Source: Candidatus Rubneribacter avistercoris (lineage in GTDB: Bacteria; Actinomycetota; Coriobacteriia; Coriobacteriales; Eggerthellaceae). From it: a stretch of 64,000 nt of DNA. Below are positions 8,892 to 15,918 of this stretch, piece after piece. Made by a program: the position numbers and the translations under genes. The stretch is from NCBI GenBank assembly GCA_019115845.1, contig DXCU01000003.1:43832-107831 (forward strand), read 5' to 3'. The notes under the pieces were generated by a model. It was given only the letters and a program-made list of their open reading frames with translations, had not been told where the DNA came from and made no database searches. Position 1 is the first letter of the stretch; the number at the start of each line of letters is the position of its first letter.

Positions 8892-9827
8892 ATGGGAATC
8901 TTCGCAGCCGACGCGTTTTTGGGCGGCGGGTACGGACGGGTCGAACGCGGCGGAGCGCTCGTGCGCGGCAGAACCGCCGACATCGCTGCGGCGACGGGCG
9001 CCCTGGCCGAGGAGCTTGACGCGTGCGACGCCGTGCTCGTCGGCGCGGGCGCGGGGCTTTCGACCGCCGCCGGCCTCTCCTATTCGGGCGCGCGCTTCCA
9101 CGAGCACTTCGCCGACTTCCGCGACGCCTACGGGATAACCGACATGTACTCGGGCGGCTTCCACCCCTTCCCGGACGCGCAGGTCTACTGGGCCTGGTGG
9201 AGCCGTCACATCCTCCTGAACCGCTACGACGTGCCGCCCGGAAAGCCCTACCTCGACCTGCTGGCGCTCGTTGCGGACAAGGACTTCTTCGTGATCACCA
9301 CCAACGTGGACCACCAGTTCCAGCTGGCGGGATTTGACAAGCGACGGCTGTTCTACACGCAGGGCGACTACGGGCTGTTCCAGTGCGCGCGCAACTGCTC
9401 GGACGAGACCTTCGACAACGAGAGCGCGATCCGCGAGATGGCGGCGCGGCAAAAGGACATGCGCGTGCCGGCGAAGCTGATTCCCACGTGCCCGCGCTGC
9501 GGAGCCCCCTTGGTGCCCAACCTGCGGGTTGACGGGAGGTTCTGCGAGGACCGGGGATGGCACGAGGCCGCCGCGCGCTATCGGGAGTTCAGGCGGATCC
9601 ACGCGAAGGACCGCGTGCTGTACCTTGAACTTGGCGTCGGCAACAACACGCCGGTCATCGTAAAGTACCCGTTCTGGGAGGCCGCGCAGACGAACGACAA
9701 CGCAACGTACGCCTGCGTGAACAGGGGCGAAGCATACGCGCCAACAGCCATTCTGGACCGCAGCATCCTTGCGGACGAGGATCTTGGAGAGGCGTTGCAA
9801 GCCTTGCGAATCGCAAGGAGCGCGTGA
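8892..9827 (+). CDS. Sirtuin family protein resembling class M (SirTM) ADP-ribosyltransferases
   Basis: A 311-aa NAD-dependent Sir2-fold protein. The NAD motif GAGAGLSTAAG is at 51-61, the ribose site TTNVD at 136-140, and a zinc ribbon follows (C165-A-R-N-C, then CPRCG). Where ordinary sirtuin deacylases have the catalytic histidine of the E-L-H-G motif, this protein reads Y-T-Q157-G-D. The same His-to-Gln change marks class M sirtuins, which ADP-ribosylate lipoylated GcvH-like carriers. Deacetylase activity is therefore unlikely. Unlike described SirTM operons, no macrodomain, GcvH-L or LplA gene is adjacent; its partner is the flavin/ferredoxin fusion 10 bp upstream. The start at 8892 follows GGAAGGTGAGGG. 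Confidence 0.85.
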   Translation: MGIFAADAFLGGGYGRVERGGALVRGRTADIAAATGALAEELDACDAVLVGAGAGLSTAAGLSYSGARFHEHFADFRDAYGITDMYSGGFHPFPDAQVYWAWWSRHILLNRYDVPPGKPYLDLLALVADKDFFVITTNVDHQFQLAGFDKRRLFYTQGDYGLFQCARNCSDETFDNESAIREMAARQKDMRVPAKLIPTCPRCGAPLVPNLRVDGRFCEDRGWHEAAARYREFRRIHAKDRVLYLELGVGNNTPVIVKYPFWEAAQTNDNATYACVNRGEAYAPTAILDRSILADEDLGEALQALRIARSA

Positions 9828-9860
9828 GGGCCGCATGGGGGCACCGCCGACAAAAAGGGC

Positions 9861-9889
9861 TTGAAACAAGAACATACGTACTATATAAT
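9861..9889 (+). promoter_or_regulatory. Near-consensus sigma-70 promoter upstream of Panacea locus
   Basis: TTGAAA at 9861-9866, 17-bp spacer, TATAAT at 9884-9889. It is one of the best vegetative promoters in the window, pointing rightwards. The predicted start of transcription is near 9896, giving a leader of 140-290 nt before the Panacea gene. Confidence 0.8.
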
Positions 9890-9895
9890 GCAAGA

Positions 9896-10038
9896 AGGGT
9901 TCAAGCGTGCAGTATGCTGGGCGTAACGCAATTTGGAGCCGATGGAGGCGTTGCGGAGAAGTCCAGTCCCGAAGGGAACCGGGCATGCACGCAAATCCTC
10001 CAATTGAGCGCGCTATTCCATCAACAAGGAGGATCCGT
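9896..10038 (+). promoter_or_regulatory. Structured 5' leader with possible three-way junction and sequestered Shine-Dalgarno
   Basis: Seven-base arms GCGTGCA (9905-9911) and TGCACGC (9986-9992) enclose two smaller hairpins, GTAACGC/GCGTTGC (9923-9929 with 9948-9954) and CCC-GAA-GGG (9968-9976). This suggests a three-way junction. Immediately after it, ATCCTCC (9995-10001) is perfectly complementary to GGAGGAT (10028-10034), the ribosome site of an ATG at 10039. The layout resembles a riboswitch-like or autoregulatory translational switch. It does not match any riboswitch consensus I know, nor SRP RNA. It could also be a free small RNA. Confidence 0.45.
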
Positions 10039-10182
10039 ATGCCTGAAACAATCGCGTCATCGCCAAAAGCCCATCGCGCGGCATCCGAAAGCCCTTTGAA
10101 GCGACCTTTCTCCGACAAACGAACGCCTCGCCGGCATTCGACGCAAGCCTTTATAATAGGTTCCGGAAGAAAGGAGACTGCC

Positions 10183-10617
10183 GTGGCGAAGTATACCGCT
10201 CGAGAAATAGCACACTACGTCATCGACACCTGCACGCGAGACGGGCGCGCCATCAGCAACCTCCAGCTTCAGAAAATCCTCTACTTCGTTCAACTGGAAT
10301 ACTGCAAACAGGCAGGCAGCCTTTTATTTGCAGACGAATTCGAAGCATGGCAATACGGCCCTGTTCTACCAGACGTATATGACGAGTACTCCTTTTTCGG
10401 CGGTATGAGAGTTGAGAAAACATATGCCAGCGTTGCACAACCCGCCCCCGAAGACAAGCTGATCATAGACAAGGTCGTGGTGGACAAACGGGAGAAATAC
10501 CCTTGGGATCTTGTGCGAATCGCCCACGCATCGGGTTCCCCTTGGGATCGCGCTTTCCGAAAAGGGAACGGAACGGTCATTCCGAATTCCTCGCTCCTCG
10601 CATTTTGCAAGGAGTAG
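10183..10617 (+). CDS. Panacea-domain (DUF4065) antitoxin-like protein
   Basis: A 144-aa protein whose whole length is a Panacea domain (AREIAHYVIDTC, then SNLQLQKILYFVQLEY and the typical EAWQYGPVLPDVY block). Panacea proteins neutralise diverse toxins encoded next to them. The GTG at 10183 is preferred because the domain normally begins at the N-terminus and AAGGAG sits six bases upstream; a TATAAT at 10152-10157 could serve it. The same frame is open upstream to ATG 10039, which has a stronger ribosome site (AAGGAGGA) and would add 48 basic, low-complexity residues. Both starts may be used. The gene ends 3 bp before its partner, as in toxin-antitoxin operons. Confidence 0.85.
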   Translation: MAKYTAREIAHYVIDTCTRDGRAISNLQLQKILYFVQLEYCKQAGSLLFADEFEAWQYGPVLPDVYDEYSFFGGMRVEKTYASVAQPAPEDKLIIDKVVVDKREKYPWDLVRIAHASGSPWDRAFRKGNGTVIPNSSLLAFCKE

Positions 10618-10620
10618 CCC

Positions 10621-11264
10621 ATGAGCGACACCGATCCTGAAGCGCCCCGCAATAAAAGGGAGCCTTTGGCTATCCCCGCCATCGAACCTTCTTCCCCGTT
10701 AATCGAGAAACAAGCCGCCCTCGATACCTTTTTGCGCAACCTTTCCATGAACCAGACCATGGACGAAGAGGACGCGCGGCGTGCCATCGATTTTTTGAGG
10801 ATGATCTACGGCGGCGAGTCCGGAAGCGAAAACGAATTCCGCCATAGCCATGCCTCCATTTTCGAGATCATGGTGGGCGATTACGACCCCGACGCAAAAC
10901 GCCCTGACCACCAACCGAACTTCACCACGACCCAGCTTGCCAACAACATAGGGCTTTTGCAAGCCGTCATCGAAGACGAGGGAGACGAAGCCCTCATGCG
11001 AAAGTTTCGCAAGCTGAAAGACCATGTGGAGCTTGAACACAAACGAATCAACTACATTGTCAGGCAAAACACCTCCTCTTTGCGCTGTTCACCTTCATCT
11101 ACCGCATGGTGCGCCAAAACGGATCGTATTGGGGAATCCTGAGCAAAAACGCTTTCATTCGAGTTAACAAGTGGATCATAAGCATACTAGCTGCGCTCTT
11201 CATAACATCCAGCCTCGTCTTTTGCTGGGAGAGCGGAGGTTGGCCCTTCGGGCCAAAAACCTGA
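10621..11264 (+). pseudogene. Panacea partner (putative membrane toxin), frameshifted
   Basis: The reading frame from ATG 10621 gives 173 aa: an acidic N-terminal half and a helical stretch (KLKDHVELEHKRINYIVRQNT), then an abnormal basic tail to a stop at 11142. From 11079 the -1 frame instead encodes a coherent hydrophobic C-terminus (FALFTFIYRMVRQNG, then WIISILAALFITSSLVF) ending at 11264. A single lost base in the CCTCCTCTTT run would join both into a protein of about 214 aa with membrane helices. The position directly after the Panacea gene points to a membrane-acting toxin. The break may be an inactivating mutation, a sequencing error or, less likely, programmed frameshifting. I do not recognise the N-terminal family. 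Confidence 0.6.
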
Positions 11265-11356
11265 TGCTTACGGCGGCGGGGCCGCGTCAACGTTGGCTTG
11301 ATAGAGAGTCGCGCAGCGCAGGCCCCTCCCCTGCGACCGCAACGCCCCTTCCCACG

Positions 11357-11394
11357 CGAAACGGCCTCCCCGACGATTCGGGGAGGCCGTTTCG
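11357..11394. terminator. Strong hairpin after leuB
   Basis: A 17-bp perfect stem beginning CGAAACGGCCTCCCCGA closes over a 4-base loop CGAT. It lies 22 bp past the leuB stop and also downstream of the rightward Panacea operon, so it can serve both directions. No U-tract follows on either side. Confidence 0.65.
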
Positions 11395-11415
11395 CCCACG
11401 GGCGCATGCCGGTTG

Positions 11416-12525
11416 CTACAGGTGCTCCACCACAAGGTCGCCCATCTGAGAGGTGCCGACCAGCTTGTCGGCGGGCGTGTCGGCGTCTTTGATGTCGCCG
11501 GTGCGCCAACCCTCGTCCAGCACGGCGGTCACGGCGCGGCGGACGTCGTCGGCGGCCTCCTGCATACCGAAACTGTAGCGCAGCATCATCTCCACCGAAA
11601 GGATTTGCGCAAGCGGGTTCGCGATGCCCCGGCCCGCGATGTCGGGGGCGCTTCCGTGGCTCGGCTCGTAGAGCGCCACGCCGTCGCCGAGGCTCGCGCT
11701 GGCGAGCATGCCGAGCGAACCTGTGATCTGAGCGGCCTCGTCAGAGAGGATGTCGCCGAACATGTTCTCCGTCACCACCACGTCGAAGTCGGCCGGGCGG
11801 TTGATGAGCTGCATGGCGGTGTTGTCCACCAGCAGGTCCTCAAGCTCCACGTCCGGATACTCCTCGTCGTGGATGCGGTGCACGATCTCGCGCCACATGC
11901 GGCTTGTCTCCAGCACGTTCGCCTTGTCCACGCTCGTCACCTTGTTGCGACGCTTGCGCGCGGCCTCAAACGCCTGACGGGCGATGCGCTCCACCTCGTA
12001 CTCGCGGTATTCCAGCGTGTCGTAGGCGCGCTGGCCCGCGGCGCCGCCCGTGCCGCAGCCCTCCTCATCGTAGAAACGCTCGCGCCGACCGAAGTACAAA
12101 CCGCCCGTCAGCTCGCGCACGATCATCAAATCCACGCCGTCCACGATCTCGGGCTTCAACGTGGACGCACCCGCCAGCGCGCCGAAGATCTGCACGGGGC
12201 GTAGGTTGGTGTACAGGCCAAGCGCCTTGCGGATGCCAAGCAAACCCTGCTCAGGACGCGGTTTCTCCGGATCGGTGGTATCCCACTTCGGACCGCCGAC
12301 GGCCGCCAGCAAAACGGCGTCGGACGCCTCGGCCACACGCAGCGTCTCGTCCGGCAGCGCCGTGCCCGCCGCGTCGATGGCGCAGCCGCCGATGAGCGCT
12401 TCGGTGTAGGAGAACGCCGCGCCGTGCTTCTCGCCCACCGCGTTGAGCACCTTCACGCCCTCGGCGATGATCTCCGGCCCGATGCCGTCTCCGGGCAGCA
12501 GGCAGATGTGGTACGTCTGGGTCAT
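11416..12525 (-). CDS. leuB: 3-isopropylmalate dehydrogenase
   Basis: A 369-aa NAD-dependent beta-decarboxylating dehydrogenase that converts 3-isopropylmalate to 2-ketoisocaproate in leucine synthesis; cytoplasmic. It shows the family N-terminus ([17 protein letters not shown]), the substrate loop [10 protein letters not shown], and the metal/NAD region ([25 protein letters not shown], then [12 protein letters not shown]). Length is normal. The start at 12525 follows AAAGGAGG at six bases. It is the last gene of leuC-leuD-leuB, but 451 bp separate it from leuD, and that gap holds a candidate type I toxin-antitoxin locus. leuB may therefore depend on read-through or on its own promoter. Confidence 0.97.
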   Translation of the reverse strand: MTQTYHICLLPGDGIGPEIIAEGVKVLNAVGEKHGAAFSYTEALIGGCAIDAAGTALPDETLRVAEASDAVLLAAVGGPKWDTTDPEKPRPEQGLLGIRKALGLYTNLRPVQIFGALAGASTLKPEIVDGVDLMIVRELTGGLYFGRRERFYDEEGCGTGGAAGQRAYDTLEYREYEVERIARQAFEAARKRRNKVTSVDKANVLETSRMWREIVHRIHDEEYPDVELEDLLVDNTAMQLINRPADFDVVVTENMFGDILSDEAAQITGSLGMLASASLGDGVALYEPSHGSAPDIAGRGIANPLAQILSVEMMLRYSFGMQEAADDVRRAVTAVLDEGWRTGDIKDADTPADKLVGTSQMGDLVVEHL

Positions 12526-12565
12526 GCGCAGCCTCCTTTATATGTTCGCGCGCCGCCGCGCGCTC

Positions 12566-12593
12566 TGGACAATCGTGCGATGCTTGTTATAAT
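12566..12593 (+). promoter_or_regulatory. Promoter of putative antisense/antitoxin small RNA
   Basis: TGGACA at 12566-12571 (five of six to TTGACA), 16-bp spacer, TATAAT at 12588-12593, facing right against the leucine operon. Transcription would begin near 12600 and reach a classical terminator about 85 nt later. Confidence 0.7.
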
Positions 12594-12599
12594 GTGGGT

Positions 12600-12684
12600 G
12601 CCGGCGAAGCCCGCGGTCATTAGCTGGGCGGGCGGCGCAGGTACTTAGTTGGGGCGGTAGCTGCTACTACCGCCTTTTTCTTTT
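12600..12684 (+). ncRNA. Putative small antisense RNA (type I antitoxin RNA)
   Basis: A stretch of about 85 nt bounded by a near-consensus promoter (TATAAT 12588-12593) and an intrinsic terminator (stem 12653-12660 with 12667-12674, then TTTTTCTTTT). Its 3' part overlaps the 3' end of the minus-strand 39-aa hydrophobic peptide gene, including the stop codon, so the two transcripts would pair. A short frame from 12591 can be read in it but has no ribosome site. This is the layout of the convergent type I systems of Firmicutes (Fst/RNAII, TxpA/RatA, BsrG/SR4). The RNA boundaries are predictions. Confidence 0.6.
12653..12684 (+). terminator. Intrinsic terminator of the small RNA, overlapping the toxin stop codon
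   Basis: GGCGGTAG (12653-12660) pairs with CTACCGCC (12667-12674) and is followed by TTTTTCTTTT. On the opposite strand the stem contains the stop codon of the 39-aa peptide gene (12667-12669). Confidence 0.85.
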
Positions 12685-12786
12685 CCCTCCGTCATCCTTT
12701 CGCGCTTTCCATTCCCTCCATACCTCAAGGAAGAACCCCAAGATAGCGGCCACGGCAGCCGCGGCAGTGAGAATTTTCTCCACCAT
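12667..12786 (-). CDS. 39-aa hydrophobic peptide, candidate type I (Fst/holin-like) toxin
   Basis: A short gene encoding one membrane helix (residues about 5-20, ILTAAAAVAAILGFFL) followed by W-R-E-W and a strongly charged, lysine/arginine-rich tail. This is the shape of Fst-, TxpA- and holin-like type I toxins, which insert into the inner membrane. The ATG at 12786 has AGAGGAG eight bases upstream. A promoter-like TTGAAT-N18-TAGAAT lies at 12846-12875 on the same strand. The stop codon sits inside the terminator stem of the opposing small RNA. It lies in the gap between leuD and leuB, which share its orientation, so leu read-through could also supply toxin mRNA. Toxicity is inferred. Confidence 0.68.
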   Translation of the reverse strand: MVEKILTAAAAVAAILGFFLEVWREWKARKDDGGKRKRR

Positions 12787-12845
12787 GGCGATCGCTCCTC
12801 TCTTAAAAGAAGCGCCGCCCGCGATCGGACTTCACCGACTTCGCC

Positions 12846-12875
12846 ATTCTATCTGTACAACGTCGTACCATTCAA
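12846..12875 (-). promoter_or_regulatory. Putative toxin-gene promoter with palindromic spacer
   Basis: On the minus strand: TTGAAT (12870-12875), 18-bp spacer, TAGAAT (12846-12851). The spacer holds a near-palindrome, GTACAACGTCGTAC (12855-12868), which could be an operator. It lies 60 bp upstream of the 39-aa peptide start. Confidence 0.5.
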
Positions 12876-12976
12876 GGGCGAAATCGGAAGGAGAAGGAGA
12901 AACGGAGCCGCCCGATTGCAGCGCGTCGATCGCCGCAGCCTTAGACGGCCCCGTCGCCTGGAAAACGGCGGGGCGC

Positions 12977-13471
12977 CTACTTCCCCAACCTCTCCTTCGT
13001 GCGGTTGATAAGCCCGCCGGCCTCGATGATCTCGCGGATGAACGGCGGGAACGGCTGGGCCTGGAAGGTCTGGCCCGTCGTCTCGTCCACGATGGTGCCG
13101 GAATCGGCGTCCACGCTCACCACATCGCCGGCCGAGATGGCGTCTACGGCTTCCGGACACTCCATGATGGCAAGCCCGGTGTTGATGGAGTTGCGGTAGA
13201 AGATGCGCGCGAAGCTCTTCGCAATGACCACGTCCACCCCCGCCGCCTTGATGGCGATGGGAGCGTGCTCGCGCGAGCTGCCGCAGCCGAAGTTCTCGTC
13301 GGCCACGATGACGTCGCCCGGGCGCACCTTCCGAACGAACTCGGTGTCGAGGTCCTCCAGGCAATGCTTGGCCAGCTCCGCCGGATCGGAGGTGTTCAGA
13401 TAGCGGGCCGGGATGATGACGTCGGTGTCTATGTCGCGCCCGTAACGATGCGCGGTTCCCTTGAAGTGCAT
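12977..13471 (-). CDS. leuD: 3-isopropylmalate dehydratase small subunit
   Basis: A 164-aa swivelling subunit that works with LeuC to isomerise 2-isopropylmalate to 3-isopropylmalate. It shows the family blocks GRDIDTDVIIPARYLN and GDVIVADENFGCGSSREHAPIAIKAAG, then AKSFARIFYRNSINTGL. Its size fits the short archaeal/actinobacterial-anaerobe LeuD type (about 160-170 aa) rather than the ~200-aa enterobacterial form. The start at 13471 follows GGAAGGGG; longer frames upstream overlap leuC and are rejected. The gap to leuC is 16 bp, so the two are co-transcribed. Confidence 0.96.
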   Translation of the reverse strand: MHFKGTAHRYGRDIDTDVIIPARYLNTSDPAELAKHCLEDLDTEFVRKVRPGDVIVADENFGCGSSREHAPIAIKAAGVDVVIAKSFARIFYRNSINTGLAIMECPEAVDAISAGDVVSVDADSGTIVDETTGQTFQAQPFPPFIREIIEAGGLINRTKERLGK

Positions 13472-13487
13472 AACGGCGACCCCTTCC

Positions 13488-14786
13488 CTATTCCGCGTCC
13501 GTCGCGTCGGCGGCGACGGGCTCCAAATCGTTCGGCAGGCCGATATGCCCAAGCACGGCGCTCGCCGCGGCCACGGCCGGCGAGGACAGGTACACCTCGC
13601 TCGTCGGGTCGCCCATGCGGCCGACGAAGTTGCGGTTCGTAGTGGCGATGGCGCGCTCGCCTGCGGCGAGGATGCCCATGTAGCCGCCCAGGCACGGGCC
13701 GCACGTGGGCGTGGACACGGCGCAGTTCGCGTCCATGAACACGTCCATAAGGCCCTCCTCCATGCACTGCCGGTACACCTGCTGCGTGGCGGGGATGACG
13801 ATGCAGCGCACGTCAGGGTGCACTTTGCGGCCGCGCAGCACCTCGGCTGCCTGGCGCATGTCGGCGATGCGGCCGTTGGTGCACGAACCGATGACGGCTT
13901 GGTCGATCTTCACATCGCGCGCCTCGGCCACCGGGCGCGTGTTTGAGGGCAGGTGCGGGAACGCCACCGTCGGCTGGATGGCGGCGGCGTCGATCTCGTA
14001 CACCTTCGCGTACCGCGCATCCGGGTCGGAATGGTACTCGGTGTAGGGGCGCTCCACGCGGCCGTCCAGGTAGGCGCGCGTCACGTCGTCCACCTCGATG
14101 AGGCCGGCCTTGCCGCCCGCCTCGATGGCCATGTTGGAAATGCTCATGCGCTCGTCCATGCCCATGTTCCGGATGGCGCTGCCGGTGAACTCCATGGCCT
14201 GGTACAGCGCGCCGTCCACGCCGATCATGCCGATGATGTGCAGGATGACGTCCTTGCCGGTGACGCCGGGAGCCAGCTCGCCTTCGATCTTGAACAAAAG
14301 CGACTCGGGCACCTTGAACCACGCACGCCCGGTGGCGTACCCCACGCCGGCGTCGGTGGAGCCCACGCCCGTGGCGAACGCCCCGAGCGCGCCGTAGGTG
14401 CAGGTGTGGCTGTCCGCGCCGATGATGAGGTCGCCCGCGCCCACAACGCCCTGCTCGGGCAGAAGCGCGTGCTCAACGCCCATGCAACCCACCTCGTAGT
14501 AGTGGGTGATGCCCTGCTCGCGCGCGAAGTCACGCACGATCTTGGCCTGCTCGGCGCTCTTGATGTCCTTGTTGGGCACGTAATGGTCGGGCACGAGCGC
14601 AATCTTCGCGGGGTCGAACACGCGCTCGACGCCGATCTTGCGGAACTCCTTGATGGCGATGGGGGCGGTGACGTCGTTGGAAAGCACGAGGTCAAGATCG
14701 CATTCGATCAGCTGGCCCGGCTCCACTTCGTCTAGCCCCGCATGGGCGGCGAGAATCTTTTCCGCCATGGTCATGGGACGTGGCAT
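13488..14786 (-). CDS. leuC: 3-isopropylmalate dehydratase large subunit
   Basis: A 432-aa aconitase-family subunit carrying the catalytic [4Fe-4S] cluster. It shows [13 protein letters not shown] at the start, [34 protein letters not shown] and the cluster cysteines in [10 protein letters not shown]. Its length matches the short LeuC class paired with short LeuD. The start at 14786 follows GAAGGAG. It is the first gene of the leucine operon; an extended -10 promoter lies 73 bp upstream. The leader between them contains GC-rich hairpins, but I see no leucine-rich leader peptide or T-box. Confidence 0.96.
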   Translation of the reverse strand: MPRPMTMAEKILAAHAGLDEVEPGQLIECDLDLVLSNDVTAPIAIKEFRKIGVERVFDPAKIALVPDHYVPNKDIKSAEQAKIVRDFAREQGITHYYEVGCMGVEHALLPEQGVVGAGDLIIGADSHTCTYGALGAFATGVGSTDAGVGYATGRAWFKVPESLLFKIEGELAPGVTGKDVILHIIGMIGVDGALYQAMEFTGSAIRNMGMDERMSISNMAIEAGGKAGLIEVDDVTRAYLDGRVERPYTEYHSDPDARYAKVYEIDAAAIQPTVAFPHLPSNTRPVAEARDVKIDQAVIGSCTNGRIADMRQAAEVLRGRKVHPDVRCIVIPATQQVYRQCMEEGLMDVFMDANCAVSTPTCGPCLGGYMGILAAGERAIATTNRNFVGRMGDPTSEVYLSSPAVAAASAVLGHIGLPNDLEPVAADATDAE

Positions 14787-14858
14787 GCGTTGCTCCTTCA
14801 TATGCGATGGGTCTCGTCTGGTCCGCGCAGAGAGCGCCGGCCGTGGAAAACGACGCCC

Positions 14859-14867
14859 ATTGTACCA
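14859..14867 (-). promoter_or_regulatory. Extended -10 promoter for the leucine operon
   Basis: TGGTACAAT on the minus strand (-10 TACAAT at 14859-14864 with the TG extension), 73 bp upstream of leuC. No convincing -35 is seen. Confidence 0.5.
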
Positions 14868-14888
14868 CTGCGATTCGCCGACAAAGAA

Positions 14889-14911
14889 GAGGGGCCCGCG
14901 CAGGGCCCCTC
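14889..14911 (-). terminator. Terminator of the proline-rich membrane protein gene
   Basis: GAGGGGCCC-GCGCA-GGGCCCCTC, a perfect 9-bp stem, then TTCTTTGT on the minus strand. It lies 42 bp past the stop at 14953 and just upstream of the leu promoter. Confidence 0.8.
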
Positions 14912-14952
14912 CATGTGAAGCGATTTCCAGATTTGCGAGTCCAGCCGGCCGC

Positions 14953-15558
14953 CTACCACGAGCCGTGGTAACCGTACCCGGAATAGCCAAGAGATCCCGC
15001 CGCGCTGAACATCGCCGCGGTGACCATGCCGCCGATCACCAGGCTGATGACGATCCCCAGCACCACCCATACGGCGAACCCGATGATGGAGAACTTGATG
15101 GCGTCGTTTTTCACCTGCGGCATCTTGTCGACATTCGCAAGCCACGCGACCACGATGCCGCCGATGCCCAAAAGAGCGCCCACGACGAACCAGCCGAACT
15201 TCATGCCGCCGGTCAGCTGCATGAGCGGCGCGGGCGGATAGACGGGCTGGGGCGCGTAGTGCGTCGGAGCCGCGGATTGGGCCGGCTGGGGCTGGGGTTG
15301 CGCCTGGGGCGGAACATGCGCGCCGGCAGGCGGCTGCTGCTGGGGCGGGACCGGAGCGGCCGCGGGCGGTTGGGGCTGCGACGCCTCGGGCGCCGGCGTC
15401 GGCTGGGCGGCTTCGGGCGCCGGCGTCGGCTGGGCGGCCTCGGGGGCCGGCTGCTGGGCCGCGGCCTCGGGGGCCGGAGCGGCGGAGGGAGCCTGCGAGG
15501 ATTCGGAGGGCTGCGACGCCTCGGGCGCCGGCTGGTTGTTCTTCTGCTCTTCGGTCAT
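14953..15558 (-). CDS. Proline/alanine-rich membrane protein with two C-terminal helices
   Basis: A 201-aa protein of unknown function. The first ~110 residues are a disordered Pro/Ala/Gln/Glu-rich tract with short tandem repeats of the type EAAQPTPAP. Two hydrophobic helices follow ([20 protein letters not shown] and the stretch from [12 protein letters not shown] to GGMV), and a glycine/tyrosine-rich end ([13 protein letters not shown]). The architecture resembles actinobacterial DUF4190/DUF4870-like small membrane proteins with a proline-rich cytoplasmic tail, but no family can be claimed. The start at 15558 is taken as the first Met before the repeat tract, with a weak AGGTGC upstream. 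Monocistronic, with its own terminator. Confidence 0.75.
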   Translation of the reverse strand: MTEEQKNNQPAPEASQPSESSQAPSAAPAPEAAAQQPAPEAAQPTPAPEAAQPTPAPEASQPQPPAAAPVPPQQQPPAGAHVPPQAQPQPQPAQSAAPTHYAPQPVYPPAPLMQLTGGMKFGWFVVGALLGIGGIVVAWLANVDKMPQVKNDAIKFSIIGFAVWVVLGIVISLVIGGMVTAAMFSAAGSLGYSGYGYHGSW

Positions 15559-15918
15559 GAGAAGCACCTGCTTTCGTGTCGATAGACGTCGTTCGCGTTC
15601 AGGCGACGCGCCTTGTTCGGGCGGTTCGCCTGGACGCAACGGCTGCGGCATTGCGCCGCCGAACAGCGCAAGTATACAACGGGAACGAACGACGGAGAGG
15701 CACCGTCATCGAACCGAAAAGCAAATACATCAGGCGGTGTAGGCGATATGCGAGGCGCGCACATCAGACGGCGTAGGGGGCGCAGGCGCTGTAAGCGGCG
15801 GAGGAGACGCGTGCGGCACGTGTGGACCGCACGCATCGCACGCGGACCGCACGAGCCGCAACGCGAGGCCCCTTTCAAACAAGGCCGCTCGCCGCATCTT
15901 GCGGAGAGCGGCCGCTTC
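15559..15918. other. 360-bp intergenic region
   Basis: No convincing gene on either strand. A minus-strand TATACT (15672-15677) may be the -10 of the proline-rich protein gene, giving a leader of about 110 nt. The right end holds the terminator at 15883-15913. The middle has purine-rich GGCG repeats of low complexity. Confidence 0.5.
15883..15913 (-). terminator. Terminator of peptidoglycan-binding/polyprenyl synthase operon
   Basis: GGCCGCTC (15883-15890) pairs with GAGCGGCC (15906-15913), with an inner CCGC/GCGG pair. On the minus strand it is followed by TTGTTTG. It lies 6 bp past the stop at 15919. Confidence 0.75.

Noticed and set aside
9896..10003. Signal recognition particle RNA in the Panacea leader
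   Set aside because: CCCGAAGGG loosely resembles the SRP tip, but the required AGCAG/GGTCAGG symmetric loop is not present.
12424..12648. Plus-strand frame ending MWVPAKPAVISWAGGAGT over the small RNA
   Set aside because: No ribosome site before either Met. The -10 box lies inside the frame, so only a very short untranslated start is possible.
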